NCBI GenBank assembly: GCA_016195275.1
Contig: JACPZZ010000028.1
Span: 1-37,028 of the forward strand
Source: Candidatus Aenigmatarchaeota archaeon
Lineage (GTDB): Archaea > Aenigmatarchaeota > Aenigmatarchaeia > JACPZZ01
Length of the DNA stretch: 37,028 nucleotides
Reading direction: 5' to 3'
Part shown: piece after piece, positions 28,965 to 37,028 of the stretch
How the letters are laid out: every line of letters starts with the position of its first letter
How positions within the stretch are numbered: position 1 is the stretch's first letter
Program-made: the position numbers and the translations under genes
Notes under the pieces: model-generated
Database searches by the model: none
What the model saw: the letters and a program-made list of their open reading frames with translations, nothing else
Told to the model about the DNA's origin: nothing

Positions 28965-30140
28965 TTGACTACGACAACTTACAACCGCTCGCTAACCCCA
29001 TTCGTAGGAACCGGCAACTTTCGCGATTTTCAGAGGTTTGCCGACCAGCATGGCCTGGGGGAAATCTACGCAGAAGTGGAACCATACAAGGACAAACTGC
29101 AACACTGGCTAGGCGTCAGGGACAGCGTAAAAATCCTTGCAATAACACCCTACCAGGATGACAGCGCAGACTTTGGCAAAGGTGGCAATCGCAGGGTTAA
29201 GCCGTCAAGTGAGATAACACCATTTTCCGTTGATCCCGATGCAGCTGACGCTTTGGTCGAAGCTTGGGAAAGCCCGTTCCCGAACGCATCGCGCTACGGA
29301 AATATCCGCGTTCCCAAAGTCGGCGAAAACGTACAAAAAGAGCTCGGTGTCGTGGGCGTCGCAGAGGCGTTGCGAAAACATGGTTACAAAATCGAAGCCG
29401 CGAACAATGGCCTGTTTTATGTAGCTGGCCGGAGTTTCGATGTTGAAGATTATGCAAAAGTTGGGCCGGAAAGGCTGGAATTATTTCCGGAACGTGATGA
29501 AGAATGGTTCAGAGAAATTGAAAAACGAATAAGGTCTGAAGCACCTGAATTCAACCCTGATAAAGCAAGAAAAGTGTTAGGCCGGTTGCAGGAAACGCAC
29601 AGCCTTAGACCGGCGAAACCCGAGGATGTCCATGGCCTTGTTGCTGTGTTGGAAAGCACCTTCCCTTTCTACGGGACTTACAGCCTTAAGGAGACTATGC
29701 CTAAATTGGTGAAAGACCAGTACAACCGCTCCGGCGTCTCGTCATTGGTTTATGTGGCAGATAGGAAAAATGACGGTAAAATTGTTGCTACTGTTACTGT
29801 TGAACGCAGCCCGTTCCGTTTCGGTGAACTCACTGATGTGGCAAGTTTGGATCCGGAAACAGGCGATGTGAAAACAAATGGGCTGGGGTTTGCATTGTCG
29901 TACATGGCCCTCCGGCACGCCGCAAGAAATGGTATGGAAACGTGGTGGACCGACTCTGTTGCTGACAACGGTATGACAGATCTGGCGGGCAAACTTGACG
30001 GGCATTACGATGGCATACACAGAACGACTGTGAAACTGCTCACCAGACAGATGAAAAACAGGCATTTCCGCGAAAAGGATCCTTTGGTGATGGACCTGTT
30101 CGTATTCAGCGGGCCTACACAGCGGCTTGCATTAATCTGA
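28965..30140 (+). CDS. GNAT-like acetyltransferase with a long N-terminal region
   Basis: 391 aa. The C-terminal half (about 212-375) looks like a GNAT N-acetyltransferase: SLRPAKPEDVHGLVAVLESTFPFYGTY, a SLVYVADRKNDGKIVATVTVE strand pair and GELTDVASL, closest in layout to beta-lysine acetyltransferase-like enzymes. The N-terminal 200 residues are unrecognised (NFRDFQRFADQHGLGEIYAEVEPY). The TTG at 28965 is chosen because GGTGA precedes it by six bases and a stop lies just upstream; no nearby in-frame ATG exists. Substrate unknown. Confidence 0.75.
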   Translation: MTTTTYNRSLTPFVGTGNFRDFQRFADQHGLGEIYAEVEPYKDKLQHWLGVRDSVKILAITPYQDDSADFGKGGNRRVKPSSEITPFSVDPDAADALVEAWESPFPNASRYGNIRVPKVGENVQKELGVVGVAEALRKHGYKIEAANNGLFYVAGRSFDVEDYAKVGPERLELFPERDEEWFREIEKRIRSEAPEFNPDKARKVLGRLQETHSLRPAKPEDVHGLVAVLESTFPFYGTYSLKETMPKLVKDQYNRSGVSSLVYVADRKNDGKIVATVTVERSPFRFGELTDVASLDPETGDVKTNGLGFALSYMALRHAARNGMETWWTDSVADNGMTDLAGKLDGHYDGIHRTTVKLLTRQMKNRHFREKDPLVMDLFVFSGPTQRLALI

Positions 30141-30171
30141 ATTTTTATATTTCATCCCCAAAGTGATTTCT

Positions 30172-31293
30172 ATGGACGCAGTTGAATTGACAAAAAAACT
30201 GGTTGGGATCGAGTCGGTCAGCGGGAACGAAGAAAGAATTGCGAAATTCATTCACAATTTACTGGAACAAAACGGGCTGGAACCTGAATTGATTTACACA
30301 GGTAAAAACCGCCCGAATGTTGTTTGTTCCGTAGGAACAGGCAAACCTAAGCTTTTGTTAAACAGCCACATAGATACGGTTTTCGCGTCCGAAGGCTGGA
30401 AAAAAAACCCGACGAACCCTGTTATCGAACGCGGGAAACTTTTTGGTTTAGGGGCTTTAGACCAGAAAGCAGGCATAGCGATACAATTAATGCAACTACT
30501 TAGATTGAAAAACAAAAAATTCACCGGCTCAGTCACATTCACCGGAGTTGTTGACGAAGAGTTGCAATCGTTGGGAACCTACGACCTTATACAAAAAGGC
30601 ATAATAAAAGATTTCGACGCCGCACTGTTTTCAGAGCCTGGTATAATCTGCGGGGACGGTATATTCATCGTCAATTCGGTGCGCGGGCGCTACGGGTTTG
30701 TCGTGAAAGTTTACGGCAGATCCGGTCATGGCTCGCAGCGCAAAGGCATTAACGCAGTCGTAGATGCAGCGAAACTCATAAACGCAATAGACACGATGGA
30801 AACAAAGAAACATCCGGTCATGGGTTCCGGAGTTACATGCATATCAAAAGTGGGTGGCGGGACTGATTTCTTTTTCATACCGGATTATTGCGAGTTTATG
30901 CTGCACCGCAGCGCCGTTGTAGGCGAGAACAAACAATACTGCTACAACCAATTGAAAGATCTTATCAGATCGTTAAAATTAAAATCACGCGTTGAGGTTG
31001 AATTTTATAAACGCCCAAACCCGTTTTTGGAACCGTGCATTACTGATGAAAACGAAAGAATAGTGCAACTCGCAAAAAACGCGCTGCAGAAATCCGGTAT
31101 AAAACCCGAATTAAAAAATTCCGATTCTGTATTCGACATGAACTATACTGTAAACCTTGCAAACACACCTTCGATAAATATCGGGCCGAACGGAGGGAAC
31201 ATCCATGCTGCGGATGAATATGTGAATATAAAAGACATAGAAACGGTTGAGAAGATTTACACAGATATAATCAATAATTTCTTTAAGATCTGA
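30172..31293 (+). CDS. M20-family zinc peptidase/deacylase (ArgE/DapE/CPG2-like)
   Basis: About 373 aa. Metal and catalytic motifs in order: LLNSHIDTV (His, Asp), GALDQKAG (bridging Asp), VVDEELQS (catalytic Glu pair), ALFSEP (metal Glu), and a C-terminal His in GGNIHAADEYV. The dimerisation lid (about 180-290, GRSGHGSQRKGINAV) is complete. It hydrolyses an amide in a small N-acyl amino acid or dipeptide. The DEELQSLG context is nearest to acetylornithine/succinyl-diaminopimelate deacylase-like enzymes. ATG 30172 preferred over GTG 30163. Confidence 0.9.
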   Translation: MDAVELTKKLVGIESVSGNEERIAKFIHNLLEQNGLEPELIYTGKNRPNVVCSVGTGKPKLLLNSHIDTVFASEGWKKNPTNPVIERGKLFGLGALDQKAGIAIQLMQLLRLKNKKFTGSVTFTGVVDEELQSLGTYDLIQKGIIKDFDAALFSEPGIICGDGIFIVNSVRGRYGFVVKVYGRSGHGSQRKGINAVVDAAKLINAIDTMETKKHPVMGSGVTCISKVGGGTDFFFIPDYCEFMLHRSAVVGENKQYCYNQLKDLIRSLKLKSRVEVEFYKRPNPFLEPCITDENERIVQLAKNALQKSGIKPELKNSDSVFDMNYTVNLANTPSINIGPNGGNIHAADEYVNIKDIETVEKIYTDIINNFFKI

Positions 31294-31355
31294 CATAACT
31301 GGTATTGTATGCACGAAATATAATCGCAAGATAGTCTACTGAGATTCTTTTGTTG

Positions 31356-33257
31356 TTAGAGGATGCGCACTATTTTTCCTTCTGACGGAATATCGTCAAC
31401 CATAACGAAAAGAATATACCACCCAGGCAACGCCTTAATGCGGTCATTGATAATTGTTGCCTTTATCTGTGCCCCGTCATATGTGAAATTCAGGGACAGG
31501 TATCTATTGGGGCCGGAATCTATCCAGTGTGTTTCAGCCCGCATGCCTATCAATACTACTTCCGTTGGTGTTGATGTGCGCGAAACGCGGATGGAAAATG
31601 TTTCACCAATAGTCATATCATTCGTAGATAGCGAATCTATTTTAGGCCGTACGCCACGAAACATGTAAGGCGGTTCAAAGGCTTCTATGCGCATGTCTCT
31701 GCCAAATGGTGTTTCATCCACACCTGCACCATTCGTATTTATAACTCTGCCGTCTGGCAGGAGTCCGCCTATGCTATGAAAATGTATAAAGCGGTTCATG
31801 TCAGCTAAAGACCGCCAGCTGTCTGTCTTTGGGTCATACAAGTCAGTGATTTTGGTAACTTTTTGTACATTGCCGGCTCGACTTAGTGTCACAGGAGAAG
31901 GTCCGGTTCCCGTATATTCGCCGCCGTATACAAGAATCTTTCCTCCTGGAAGCATTTGCACTTCAGGACGTTGGCGCACCGCACGAGATTGAGAACCAAA
32001 CGACCATGAATCTGTTGAAGGATCATAGATTTCAACAAATTTCGGGTCATTATTGTCATTGGTTGGATCAATACCGAATGACGCAACCCTTCCATCAGGG
32101 AACATTGTCAGGGTGTGGTCAGAATGTTCGCCTGCTGGTGCGCCGCGCCGTGATTGCAGCATTTGCGCAGCATCAGACCATTTATTGCTTCCAATATCAT
32201 AGGTTTCAACATCCCGCCATGTTTTCAGAATCTTGCCTGTATAAAGTACTAGTGCAGGAGACATCTCTTGCGGACGTTTGTAAGGTGCCGCAAGAGTCCA
32301 TGTTTTTTTGTCCGGGTCGTATATTTCAACTATGTTGTTCCGGTTGCCTCCGCCCGGCGGGCTGCCGCTGTCGCCACCCATCACCATGATCCGTTTATCT
32401 GGCAGCCTTACGATGGAAGGATACCAGTGGCCTGCACTCATATCAGGAAGTATTGTCCACGTGTCGTTGTTTGGGCGATATATCTTGCTTTGTTTCAAGA
32501 ACGCTGGATTAGCGCCTTGCGGTCCTCCCCCTATACCATCCCCTCCGCCAGCCAGAAACACATCCCCATTCATTAACAAAAAGGTAGCATGGCCGGCAGC
32601 TTTTTTACCGCCGAAATCTTCAGTGCTCTTTGGGAAACGCTTAGTTTTTGTTGTAAAATTGAATATCACTGGGTCTTTCGAATCATGGCAAAAAAATATC
32701 TCGCCGTTTGGCAAAAGCGTTGCCGTTCCTGTTCCCTGGAAGTTTTCAGGGGATGTATCGCCTGTAAAAGACCATTTTCCTTTGTTGGTTTCAGGGCCAA
32801 GATTAAATGATTTGGTGGACAGCGATTCGGATATAACTACTGCAACTTCTTCATACTCTTGACCAAGCGCGGCAACTCCAAGCTGATAACTGCCGGCCGG
32901 TATATTGCCAAATTGGTAATACCCTTGCCCATCGCTTCTCGCTTCCCTGAAAAAACTAAGGTCTGTTGTAAATAATGTAATTCTGGCTTGTTTGATAAAA
33001 TTGCCGGAAGATCTTTCCTGAATTGTGCCTTCTAGTTTAGTTGTCCCGGATAACGATGTGGTCGTTAACGACGATGTTGTTGTAGTAGTTGTTGTAACAG
33101 TAATTGTGGTAGTCGTAACCGTGGCCGTAGTTGTTGTTGTGGTCGTGGTAGTTGAGGTTGTACGCAGGGTTGTTGTGGTATGGTCCGGCGGTTGGACGCA
33201 CCCGCTTGTTAAAATTACTAAAATAATTGTATATGATAAAACGCTGATTTTTGTCAT
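31356..33257 (-). CDS. Secreted lipoprotein with Thr-rich linker, carboxypeptidase-like and galactose-oxidase-like kelch domains
   Basis: About 633 aa. Signal peptide with lipobox LTSGC (Cys about 20), then a nearly pure Thr/Ser linker (about 27-75), a carboxypeptidase regulatory-like beta sandwich (about 80-150, DGQGYYQFGNIPAGSYQL), a kelch beta-propeller (about 165-530, repeated GGKILVYGG/ATLLPNGEIF units) and a C-terminal immunoglobulin-like DUF1929 domain. The copper-site His in THWIDS and in RFIHFHS are present, but the tyrosine usually before the latter His (YHS) is replaced, so oxidase activity is uncertain. It is 11 nt downstream of acetyl-CoA synthetase on the same strand. Surface-anchored binding protein or radical oxidase. 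Confidence 0.85.
   Translation of the reverse strand: MTKISVLSYTIILVILTSGCVQPPDHTTTTLRTTSTTTTTTTTTATVTTTTITVTTTTTTTSSLTTTSLSGTTKLEGTIQERSSGNFIKQARITLFTTDLSFFREARSDGQGYYQFGNIPAGSYQLGVAALGQEYEEVAVVISESLSTKSFNLGPETNKGKWSFTGDTSPENFQGTGTATLLPNGEIFFCHDSKDPVIFNFTTKTKRFPKSTEDFGGKKAAGHATFLLMNGDVFLAGGGDGIGGGPQGANPAFLKQSKIYRPNNDTWTILPDMSAGHWYPSIVRLPDKRIMVMGGDSGSPPGGGNRNNIVEIYDPDKKTWTLAAPYKRPQEMSPALVLYTGKILKTWRDVETYDIGSNKWSDAAQMLQSRRGAPAGEHSDHTLTMFPDGRVASFGIDPTNDNNDPKFVEIYDPSTDSWSFGSQSRAVRQRPEVQMLPGGKILVYGGEYTGTGPSPVTLSRAGNVQKVTKITDLYDPKTDSWRSLADMNRFIHFHSIGGLLPDGRVINTNGAGVDETPFGRDMRIEAFEPPYMFRGVRPKIDSLSTNDMTIGETFSIRVSRTSTPTEVVLIGMRAETHWIDSGPNRYLSLNFTYDGAQIKATIINDRIKALPGWYILFVMVDDIPSEGKIVRIL
33040..33190 (-). 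repeat. Low-complexity Thr-codon tract
   Basis: Runs of ACA/ACC/ACT codons on the minus strand encode the linker of the lipoprotein. In archaea such Thr-rich stalks are commonly O-glycosylated surface spacers. Codons are mixed, so this is protein-level rather than simple-repeat expansion. Confidence 0.8.
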
Positions 33258-33268
33258 ATTAGTCAACT

Positions 33269-35152
33269 TTAATCTTCCAGCGTCGAAGTGTCGCCGACTG
33301 GCAACCCAAGCTCCTTTGCTTTAAGCACGCGCCGCATTATCTTTCCGCTTCTTGTTTTCGGCAGCCACGTGACGAATTCTATTTCCGACGGGATCGCGAT
33401 TGGTCCGATCTCCGTGCGGACATGTTTTTTCAGCGCTTCTTTTAATTCTTCTGAAGGCGTTTGTCCTTCCCGCAGTATTACAAAGACTTTGATAACTTCT
33501 CCTCTCACGGCGTCCGGCTTGCCGATCACCGCCGACTCAGCAACAGACGGGTGACTAACTAAAGCGCTTTCTATTTCCGCCGATCCGAGCCGGTAACCGG
33601 AAACTTTGATGACATCGTCGCTTCGTCCCATTATCCAGAAATATCCGTCCTTATCACTGTGCGCGACGTCGCCTGCCATGTAGACATTCGGTATCGTGTT
33701 CCAGTACTTTAAGTATCGGTCAGGGTCATTGTAAACAGTCCGCATCATTGAAGGCCATGGGTTGCGGATTACAAGATAACCTCCCTTGTTAATCGGAACC
33801 GCATTGCCCTTTTCATCGACGATATCCGCAATTATTCCCGGAAATGGTTTTGTCGCAGAGCCCGGTTTAAGCGGAACGCAGGGCATCGGAGTTATCATTG
33901 TCATCCCAGTTTCGGTCTGCCACCATGTATCCATTATCGGTTTTTCACCCGTTACTTTCCGGTACCACAGCCACGCTTCGGGATTTATCGGCTCGCCGAC
34001 TGTTCCGAGCAAGCGGAGTGATGATAAATTATATTTCGCCGGCCATTTGTCCCCGCTTTTCATCAGTAACCGTATCGCAGTCGGCGCTGTGTAAAAAATT
34101 GTGACTTTCAAATCTTCTATTATCGACCAAAATCTGCCCGGGTCTGGTGTAGTTGGCGCGCCTTCATAAATCACGCTAGTCGCGCCATTAAGAAGCGGCC
34201 CGTAAACAATGTAGCTGTGGCCGGTTATCCACCCTGCATCAGCAGTACACCAGAAAACATCTTCCTGTTTCATGTCAAAAACCCATTTCACTGTTGTGTA
34301 GACGCCAACAGCATAACCGCCCTGTACATGCAAAACGCCTTTTGGTTTGCCTGTTGTTCCTGAAGTGTAAAGTATGAACAGCGGGTCTTCAGAGTCCATG
34401 ACTTCGCACTCACAATCGTCTTTCGCTTCGCGCATCAGCTCGTCCCAGTCCAGATCGCCTCTGGTGAATTCGGTGAACGAGTTCGCGTGGCGCACAACCA
34501 CAACATGTTCGACGGTAGGGCATTCGCCTTTAATTTCGTCGGCTATTTTTTTCAGCTCGGTTATTTTGCCTTTGTAAAAACCGCCATCAGCAGTTACGAT
34601 AACCTTAGAACCCGCGGCAACAATGCGCTCCTTCAATGCGCCGGAGCTGAAACCGGAATAGACAACGCTGTGGACCGCACCAATACGCGCGCAGGCCAAC
34701 AATGTTATTATCTGCTGGAATATGCGCGGCATATAAACCGTGACCTTATCGCCCTTCCCGACCCCGAGTTTTTTCAGTACGTTCGAAAATTTTCTGACTT
34801 CTGTCAGCAGTTGTGAATAGGTTATTTGCTTTTTGTCGCCCTGTTCCCCGACCCAATAAAAAGCTATTTTGCCGCCGAGCCCGTTTTTGACATGCCTGTC
34901 AAGTGCGTTATGACAGATATTAAACTTGCCGTTAACGAACCACTTTGCCCACGGATAGTTCCAATCGAGTACCTTGTCCCAAGGCTTGAACCAGTCCAGT
35001 TCTTTGGCCCTGTCAGACCAGAATTTCTGCGGGTCTTTAACCGATTCCCTGTAAACGGACTCGTAATCTTTGACGGTTGCGACGCTCATAGTCGCATTAT
35101 CCGGCTTGTAGACTTCGTCGCCCGATGATAAACGTTCCAACAGTTCAGTCAT
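33269..35152 (-). CDS. acs: Acetyl-CoA synthetase (AMP-forming)
   Basis: About 627 aa. Adenylation-domain motifs: YTSGTTGKPKGV (P-loop), WCTADAGWITGHSY, YEGAPTTPD, DTWWQTETG, GRSDDVIKVSGYRLG, and the C-terminal PKTRSGKIMRR with the Lys that makes the adenylate. It activates acetate to acetyl-CoA with ATP, complementing the dehydrogenase complex as an acetyl-CoA source. Start ATG 35152; the frame continues upstream to 35173 only through transposon remnant sequence. The decayed tnpB and its end hairpin stop about 10 nt before this start, so its promoter must lie within or beyond the remnant. Confidence 0.95.
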   Translation of the reverse strand: MTELLERLSSGDEVYKPDNATMSVATVKDYESVYRESVKDPQKFWSDRAKELDWFKPWDKVLDWNYPWAKWFVNGKFNICHNALDRHVKNGLGGKIAFYWVGEQGDKKQITYSQLLTEVRKFSNVLKKLGVGKGDKVTVYMPRIFQQIITLLACARIGAVHSVVYSGFSSGALKERIVAAGSKVIVTADGGFYKGKITELKKIADEIKGECPTVEHVVVVRHANSFTEFTRGDLDWDELMREAKDDCECEVMDSEDPLFILYTSGTTGKPKGVLHVQGGYAVGVYTTVKWVFDMKQEDVFWCTADAGWITGHSYIVYGPLLNGATSVIYEGAPTTPDPGRFWSIIEDLKVTIFYTAPTAIRLLMKSGDKWPAKYNLSSLRLLGTVGEPINPEAWLWYRKVTGEKPIMDTWWQTETGMTMITPMPCVPLKPGSATKPFPGIIADIVDEKGNAVPINKGGYLVIRNPWPSMMRTVYNDPDRYLKYWNTIPNVYMAGDVAHSDKDGYFWIMGRSDDVIKVSGYRLGSAEIESALVSHPSVAESAVIGKPDAVRGEVIKVFVILREGQTPSEELKEALKKHVRTEIGPIAIPSEIEFVTWLPKTRSGKIMRRVLKAKELGLPVGDTSTLED

Positions 35153-35180
35153 GCAATTTATGTGAACTATCAACTTGAAA
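35153..35180 (-). mobile_element. IS605-type right-end hairpin
   Basis: On the minus strand AACTATTTCAA-G-TTGATAGTT is followed by TTCAC-like sequence, a typical end for IS200/IS605-related elements, immediately after the tnpB remnant. Confidence 0.45.
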
Positions 35181-35553
35181 TAGTTGAGCTTCCTAATTCA
35201 CCGACGGCACTTGCTTTTTTAGAAAGTAGAGTACCATCTCCAAATGGGGTTGATTCGGATCGTTCCGACCCTATCCCTCTTAAAAGGGTTACCATTGCGG
35301 AGTTATAATCCCTGTCAACAAACAAACCACATTCACATTTATAGACCCTGTCCAAAAACCTGTCTACTATTTTTTCCCTTGTGGTTTCGCAACAAATAGT
35401 TGCGAAATATTTTCCAGAAGGCATCTTCTTAACGGTTATCGTTTTAGGCTTTCCTTCGGTAGGCCTGTGGTACTTCATAGAAATATCGCCAACAGTCGGC
35501 AAACGTAATTTATTTCCGATCCATTTTCCTTTCCCTGAGAGTACATCGATTTA
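35170..35553 (-). pseudogene. tnpB: tnpB remnant (IS200/IS605-type), internally deleted
   Basis: Translation shows TnpB middle-region sequence (GKWIGNKLRLPTVGDISMKYHRP...KTITVKKMPSGKYFATICCE) joined directly to the C-terminal part (VDRF...YKCECGLFVDRDYNSAMVTLLRGIGSERSESTPFGDG). The CECG half of the zinc ribbon and the final DRDYNSA RuvC Asp remain, but the first RuvC motifs, the first CxxC and the N-terminal domain are gone. It cannot be active. It records a past insertion upstream of acs. Confidence 0.85.
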
Positions 35554-35830
35554 TTTCCCTTTACCATGTTGTTGAAATCATTTCTCCCCAAGCTGATTCT
35601 ATTATCCCTCTATCTTTGAATCTTACGTGAAACCATTTGGTTATATAACTGCCTACAATTTTCAATTTTCACTCGTTTACAACAATTTACTTATATACTG
35701 TGTGGTGTACAGGGTTCCGATACAAATCAATCTACGAGTGCGGCCGATAATACCGAAAATGAAAGTTGCCCACTAGTTATTTAAAGGGAACTAGTCATTT
35801 AATTAATTGCTGAGAATTCCTGTGACTGTT
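35554..35830. other. Intergenic region upstream of the conserved hypothetical gene
   Basis: A/T-rich. TATA-like TTATATACTG at about 35690-35700 and TTATTTAAAGG near 35777-35787 are candidate promoters. A minus-strand 24-codon reading frame (KWFHVRFKDRG...) is present but without support. Confidence 0.45.
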
Positions 35831-36394
35831 ATGGCAAAAATTAAAAAAAAGGCTTCTAAAAACACAGGACACCGCAAAAAAAGCAAACTCGGCCGCGATT
35901 TTGCCAGAAAGCTTAAGGACGCGGAAACGCTCGCAGAAATTTTCGAGCTTGTGAAGGACGCTGTTTATTACACCATGGGCCACAAAAGGCCGGGCCTTAT
36001 GCTTGGTCTGGCAGAAATACAGGCTGAGCAGAAAAAATCCATAGGAAGTTTTTATCCGCTAGGCTCTAATTTCATAATCATAAACAAGGCGCCGCTAAGG
36101 AAGATAATGGAGAAAAACAGGAGGCTATACCAGCCCTATGTATTTCACATGCTTTTGCGCGAATATATGCACTCCTTCGGGATAATGGACGAGAACCTGA
36201 TAAGGCAGAACGTGAAAAAAATAAGCGGATCGCTTTTCGGCAAAAACCACGTAGTTACAGCCCTGTCAACAAGGTTCAGGAAATTCTTCCCCGACATAAT
36301 TTATTCGGATCCGGAGAATTATGTAAAACAGGAGAACACCGGCATCGAGATGGTCGACAACTTCGACAGCTCAAGCACGTCTTATTTGAGGTGA
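35831..36394 (+). CDS. Conserved archaeal hypothetical protein
   Basis: About 187 aa. A basic N-terminal tail (KIKKKASKNTGHRKKSK) precedes a conserved body: FELVKDAVYYTMGHKRPGLMLGLAEI, GSFYPLGSNFIIINKAPL, and LLREYMHSFGIMDE. I recall this arrangement from a widespread euryarchaeal/DPANN family in which the last motif is often HEYLHSLG, reminiscent of a zincin helix; here the first His is Arg, so metalloprotease activity is doubtful. ATG 35831 preferred. Confidence 0.7.
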   Translation: MAKIKKKASKNTGHRKKSKLGRDFARKLKDAETLAEIFELVKDAVYYTMGHKRPGLMLGLAEIQAEQKKSIGSFYPLGSNFIIINKAPLRKIMEKNRRLYQPYVFHMLLREYMHSFGIMDENLIRQNVKKISGSLFGKNHVVTALSTRFRKFFPDIIYSDPENYVKQENTGIEMVDNFDSSSTSYLR

Positions 36395-36512
36395 ACACCG
36401 ATAATGATGTATTTGTTACCCCTTCTTGTATTTTGTCCTGTGAGATCAAAATTCTGTTTCTGGTTACGATAATGGTAATACCGCTGCAAACCTATCCAAT
36501 ACTCACAGACTA

Positions 36513-36821
36513 GTGGTATTGAGCTATAAAAATCAGGCCTCCCATCAGGTTGATATGGGCCCTGTTAAAGTCAATGTTTTTTTATTGCCGCAAAAATCCG
36601 TATCCCCGCAAATAAATTACACCGAAGTTGACATGGAAAAAGATCCTGTTTACCAGAAAATAGCGCGTATCATAGAAAGGAGTCTGCAAGACGCTTCAAG
36701 AAGAAAACAGAAGAAGTGCGACATATCGATTGACGTGGAAACGCACAAAATACCTCCGCTCAGGAAACTTTTGGAAAGGAAAGGCTACAGCATTTTTGTT
36801 CAGGGAGTTTATCCAGTGTGA
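36513..36821 (+). CDS. Hypothetical protein, about 90-102 aa
   Basis: Unrecognised small alpha/beta protein (PVYQKIARIIERSLQDASRRKQKK, then CDISIDVETHKIPPLRKLLERKGYSIFVQGVYPV). GTG 36513 or ATG 36555 could be the start; neither has a strong ribosome binding site. Same orientation as the preceding gene, about 120 nt away. Confidence 0.6.
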   Translation: MVLSYKNQASHQVDMGPVKVNVFLLPQKSVSPQINYTEVDMEKDPVYQKIARIIERSLQDASRRKQKKCDISIDVETHKIPPLRKLLERKGYSIFVQGVYPV

Positions 36822-36895
36822 ACGGGAAAACCCACACGCTTTAGTCGTGATAAGCGAACCGTATCGGAACACCGAAACCATAAAGGGTATAAAGA

Positions 36896-36918
36896 ACCGC
36901 CAGTCATAGACTGGCGGT
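36896..36918. terminator. Perfect 10-bp hairpin
   Basis: ACCGCCAGTC-ATA-GACTGGCGGT overlaps the stop of the partial minus-strand frame below. It could end transcripts from either side and has the ATA loop seen in the hairpin at 500-520. Confidence 0.45.
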
Positions 36919-37028
36919 ATTCACGAAATCACGCAACGATAACATCTTGTTGTGTTTTCCTTGGTTCTTGACATAACTTCCCATCTGCACGGGGTCTCTG
37001 CCTAAAGAGTCCCCGTACCCCTGTCCGC
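36904..37028 (-). CDS. Possible partial CDS running off the window end
   Basis: An open frame on the minus strand ends at 36904 with ...SLGRDPVQMGSYVKNQGKH...LRDFVNTASL. The start is outside the window. Composition looks protein-like but no family is recognised and the segment is short. Confidence 0.35.
   Translation of the reverse strand, partial: GQGYGDSLGRDPVQMGSYVKNQGKHNKMLSLRDFVNTASL

Noticed and set aside
33025-33324. Plus-strand valine-rich open frame opposite the lipoprotein
   Set aside because: It is the antisense shadow of the Thr-codon stalk (GTT/GTA complements of AAC/ACA/ACT repeats).

Overview
The window looks like a chromosomal segment of an archaeon, most likely a small-genome DPANN/Micrarchaeota-type lineage. 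The 16S rRNA has an archaeal 5' end and anti-Shine-Dalgarno 3' end. The promoters are TATA/BRE type. The 16S and 23S genes are unlinked, about 13 kb apart, and each has its own promoter. Many genes have short GGTGA/GGAGG ribosome binding sites. The phylum is my inference from gene content and rRNA organisation; only a 16S tree would settle it.

Layout. 1-760: hairpin-rich upstream region and 16S promoter/leader. 760-4246: a 16S rRNA gene stretched to 3.5 kb by about eleven introns, two with ORFs. 4581-6800: MoxR-type AAA ATPase plus an unknown partner. 6861-6985: tRNA-Ala(UGC) with an intron. 7043-12002: amino-acid permease, HxlR regulator, a 29-aa SEC-C microprotein, DUF3179 protein, membrane protein, quinone-oxidoreductase-like enzyme and a small helix-turn-helix-like protein. 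12003-16175 (minus strand): pyruvate/2-oxoacid dehydrogenase operon (E1 alpha, E1 beta, E2) with a Doc-like toxin and a 35-aa ORF between E1 beta and E2, ending in a glutaredoxin-like gene. 16351-17355: esterase. 17530-26520: 23S rRNA transcription unit, about 8.1 kb across the gene, with at least thirteen insertions, six carrying LAGLIDADG-type ORFs (two frameshifted). 26565-31293: small ORF, HAD phosphatase, malic enzyme, GNAT-like protein, M20 peptidase. 31356-35152 (minus): kelch/galactose-oxidase-like lipoprotein and acetyl-CoA synthetase, with a decayed tnpB just upstream. 35831-37028: conserved archaeal hypothetical genes.

The main discovery is the rRNA architecture. Tiny introns of about 29-67 nt interrupt the most conserved parts of both rRNAs: the 530 loop, 690/790 region, 900 region and 1090/1200 region of 16S; the GTPase-associated centre, helix 69-71 region and sarcin-ricin loop of 23S. 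For most of them I could hand-draw a bulge-helix-bulge (exon-intron 4-bp helix flanked by 3-nt bulges). Cutting in the bulges rebuilds the consensus rRNA, in one case correcting my first naive alignment. Some exons between introns are only 5-15 nt. One 16S intron encodes a putative helix-turn-helix plus PD-(D/E)XK-like nuclease rather than LAGLIDADG. Families of short perfect hairpins with compensatory changes are also scattered through rRNA leaders, trailers and intergenic regions.

Gene functions fit together as central carbon metabolism around pyruvate, malate and acetyl-CoA (malic enzyme to pyruvate, PDH-type complex to acetyl-CoA, acetyl-CoA synthetase from acetate). E3 and 5S rRNA were not found in the window.
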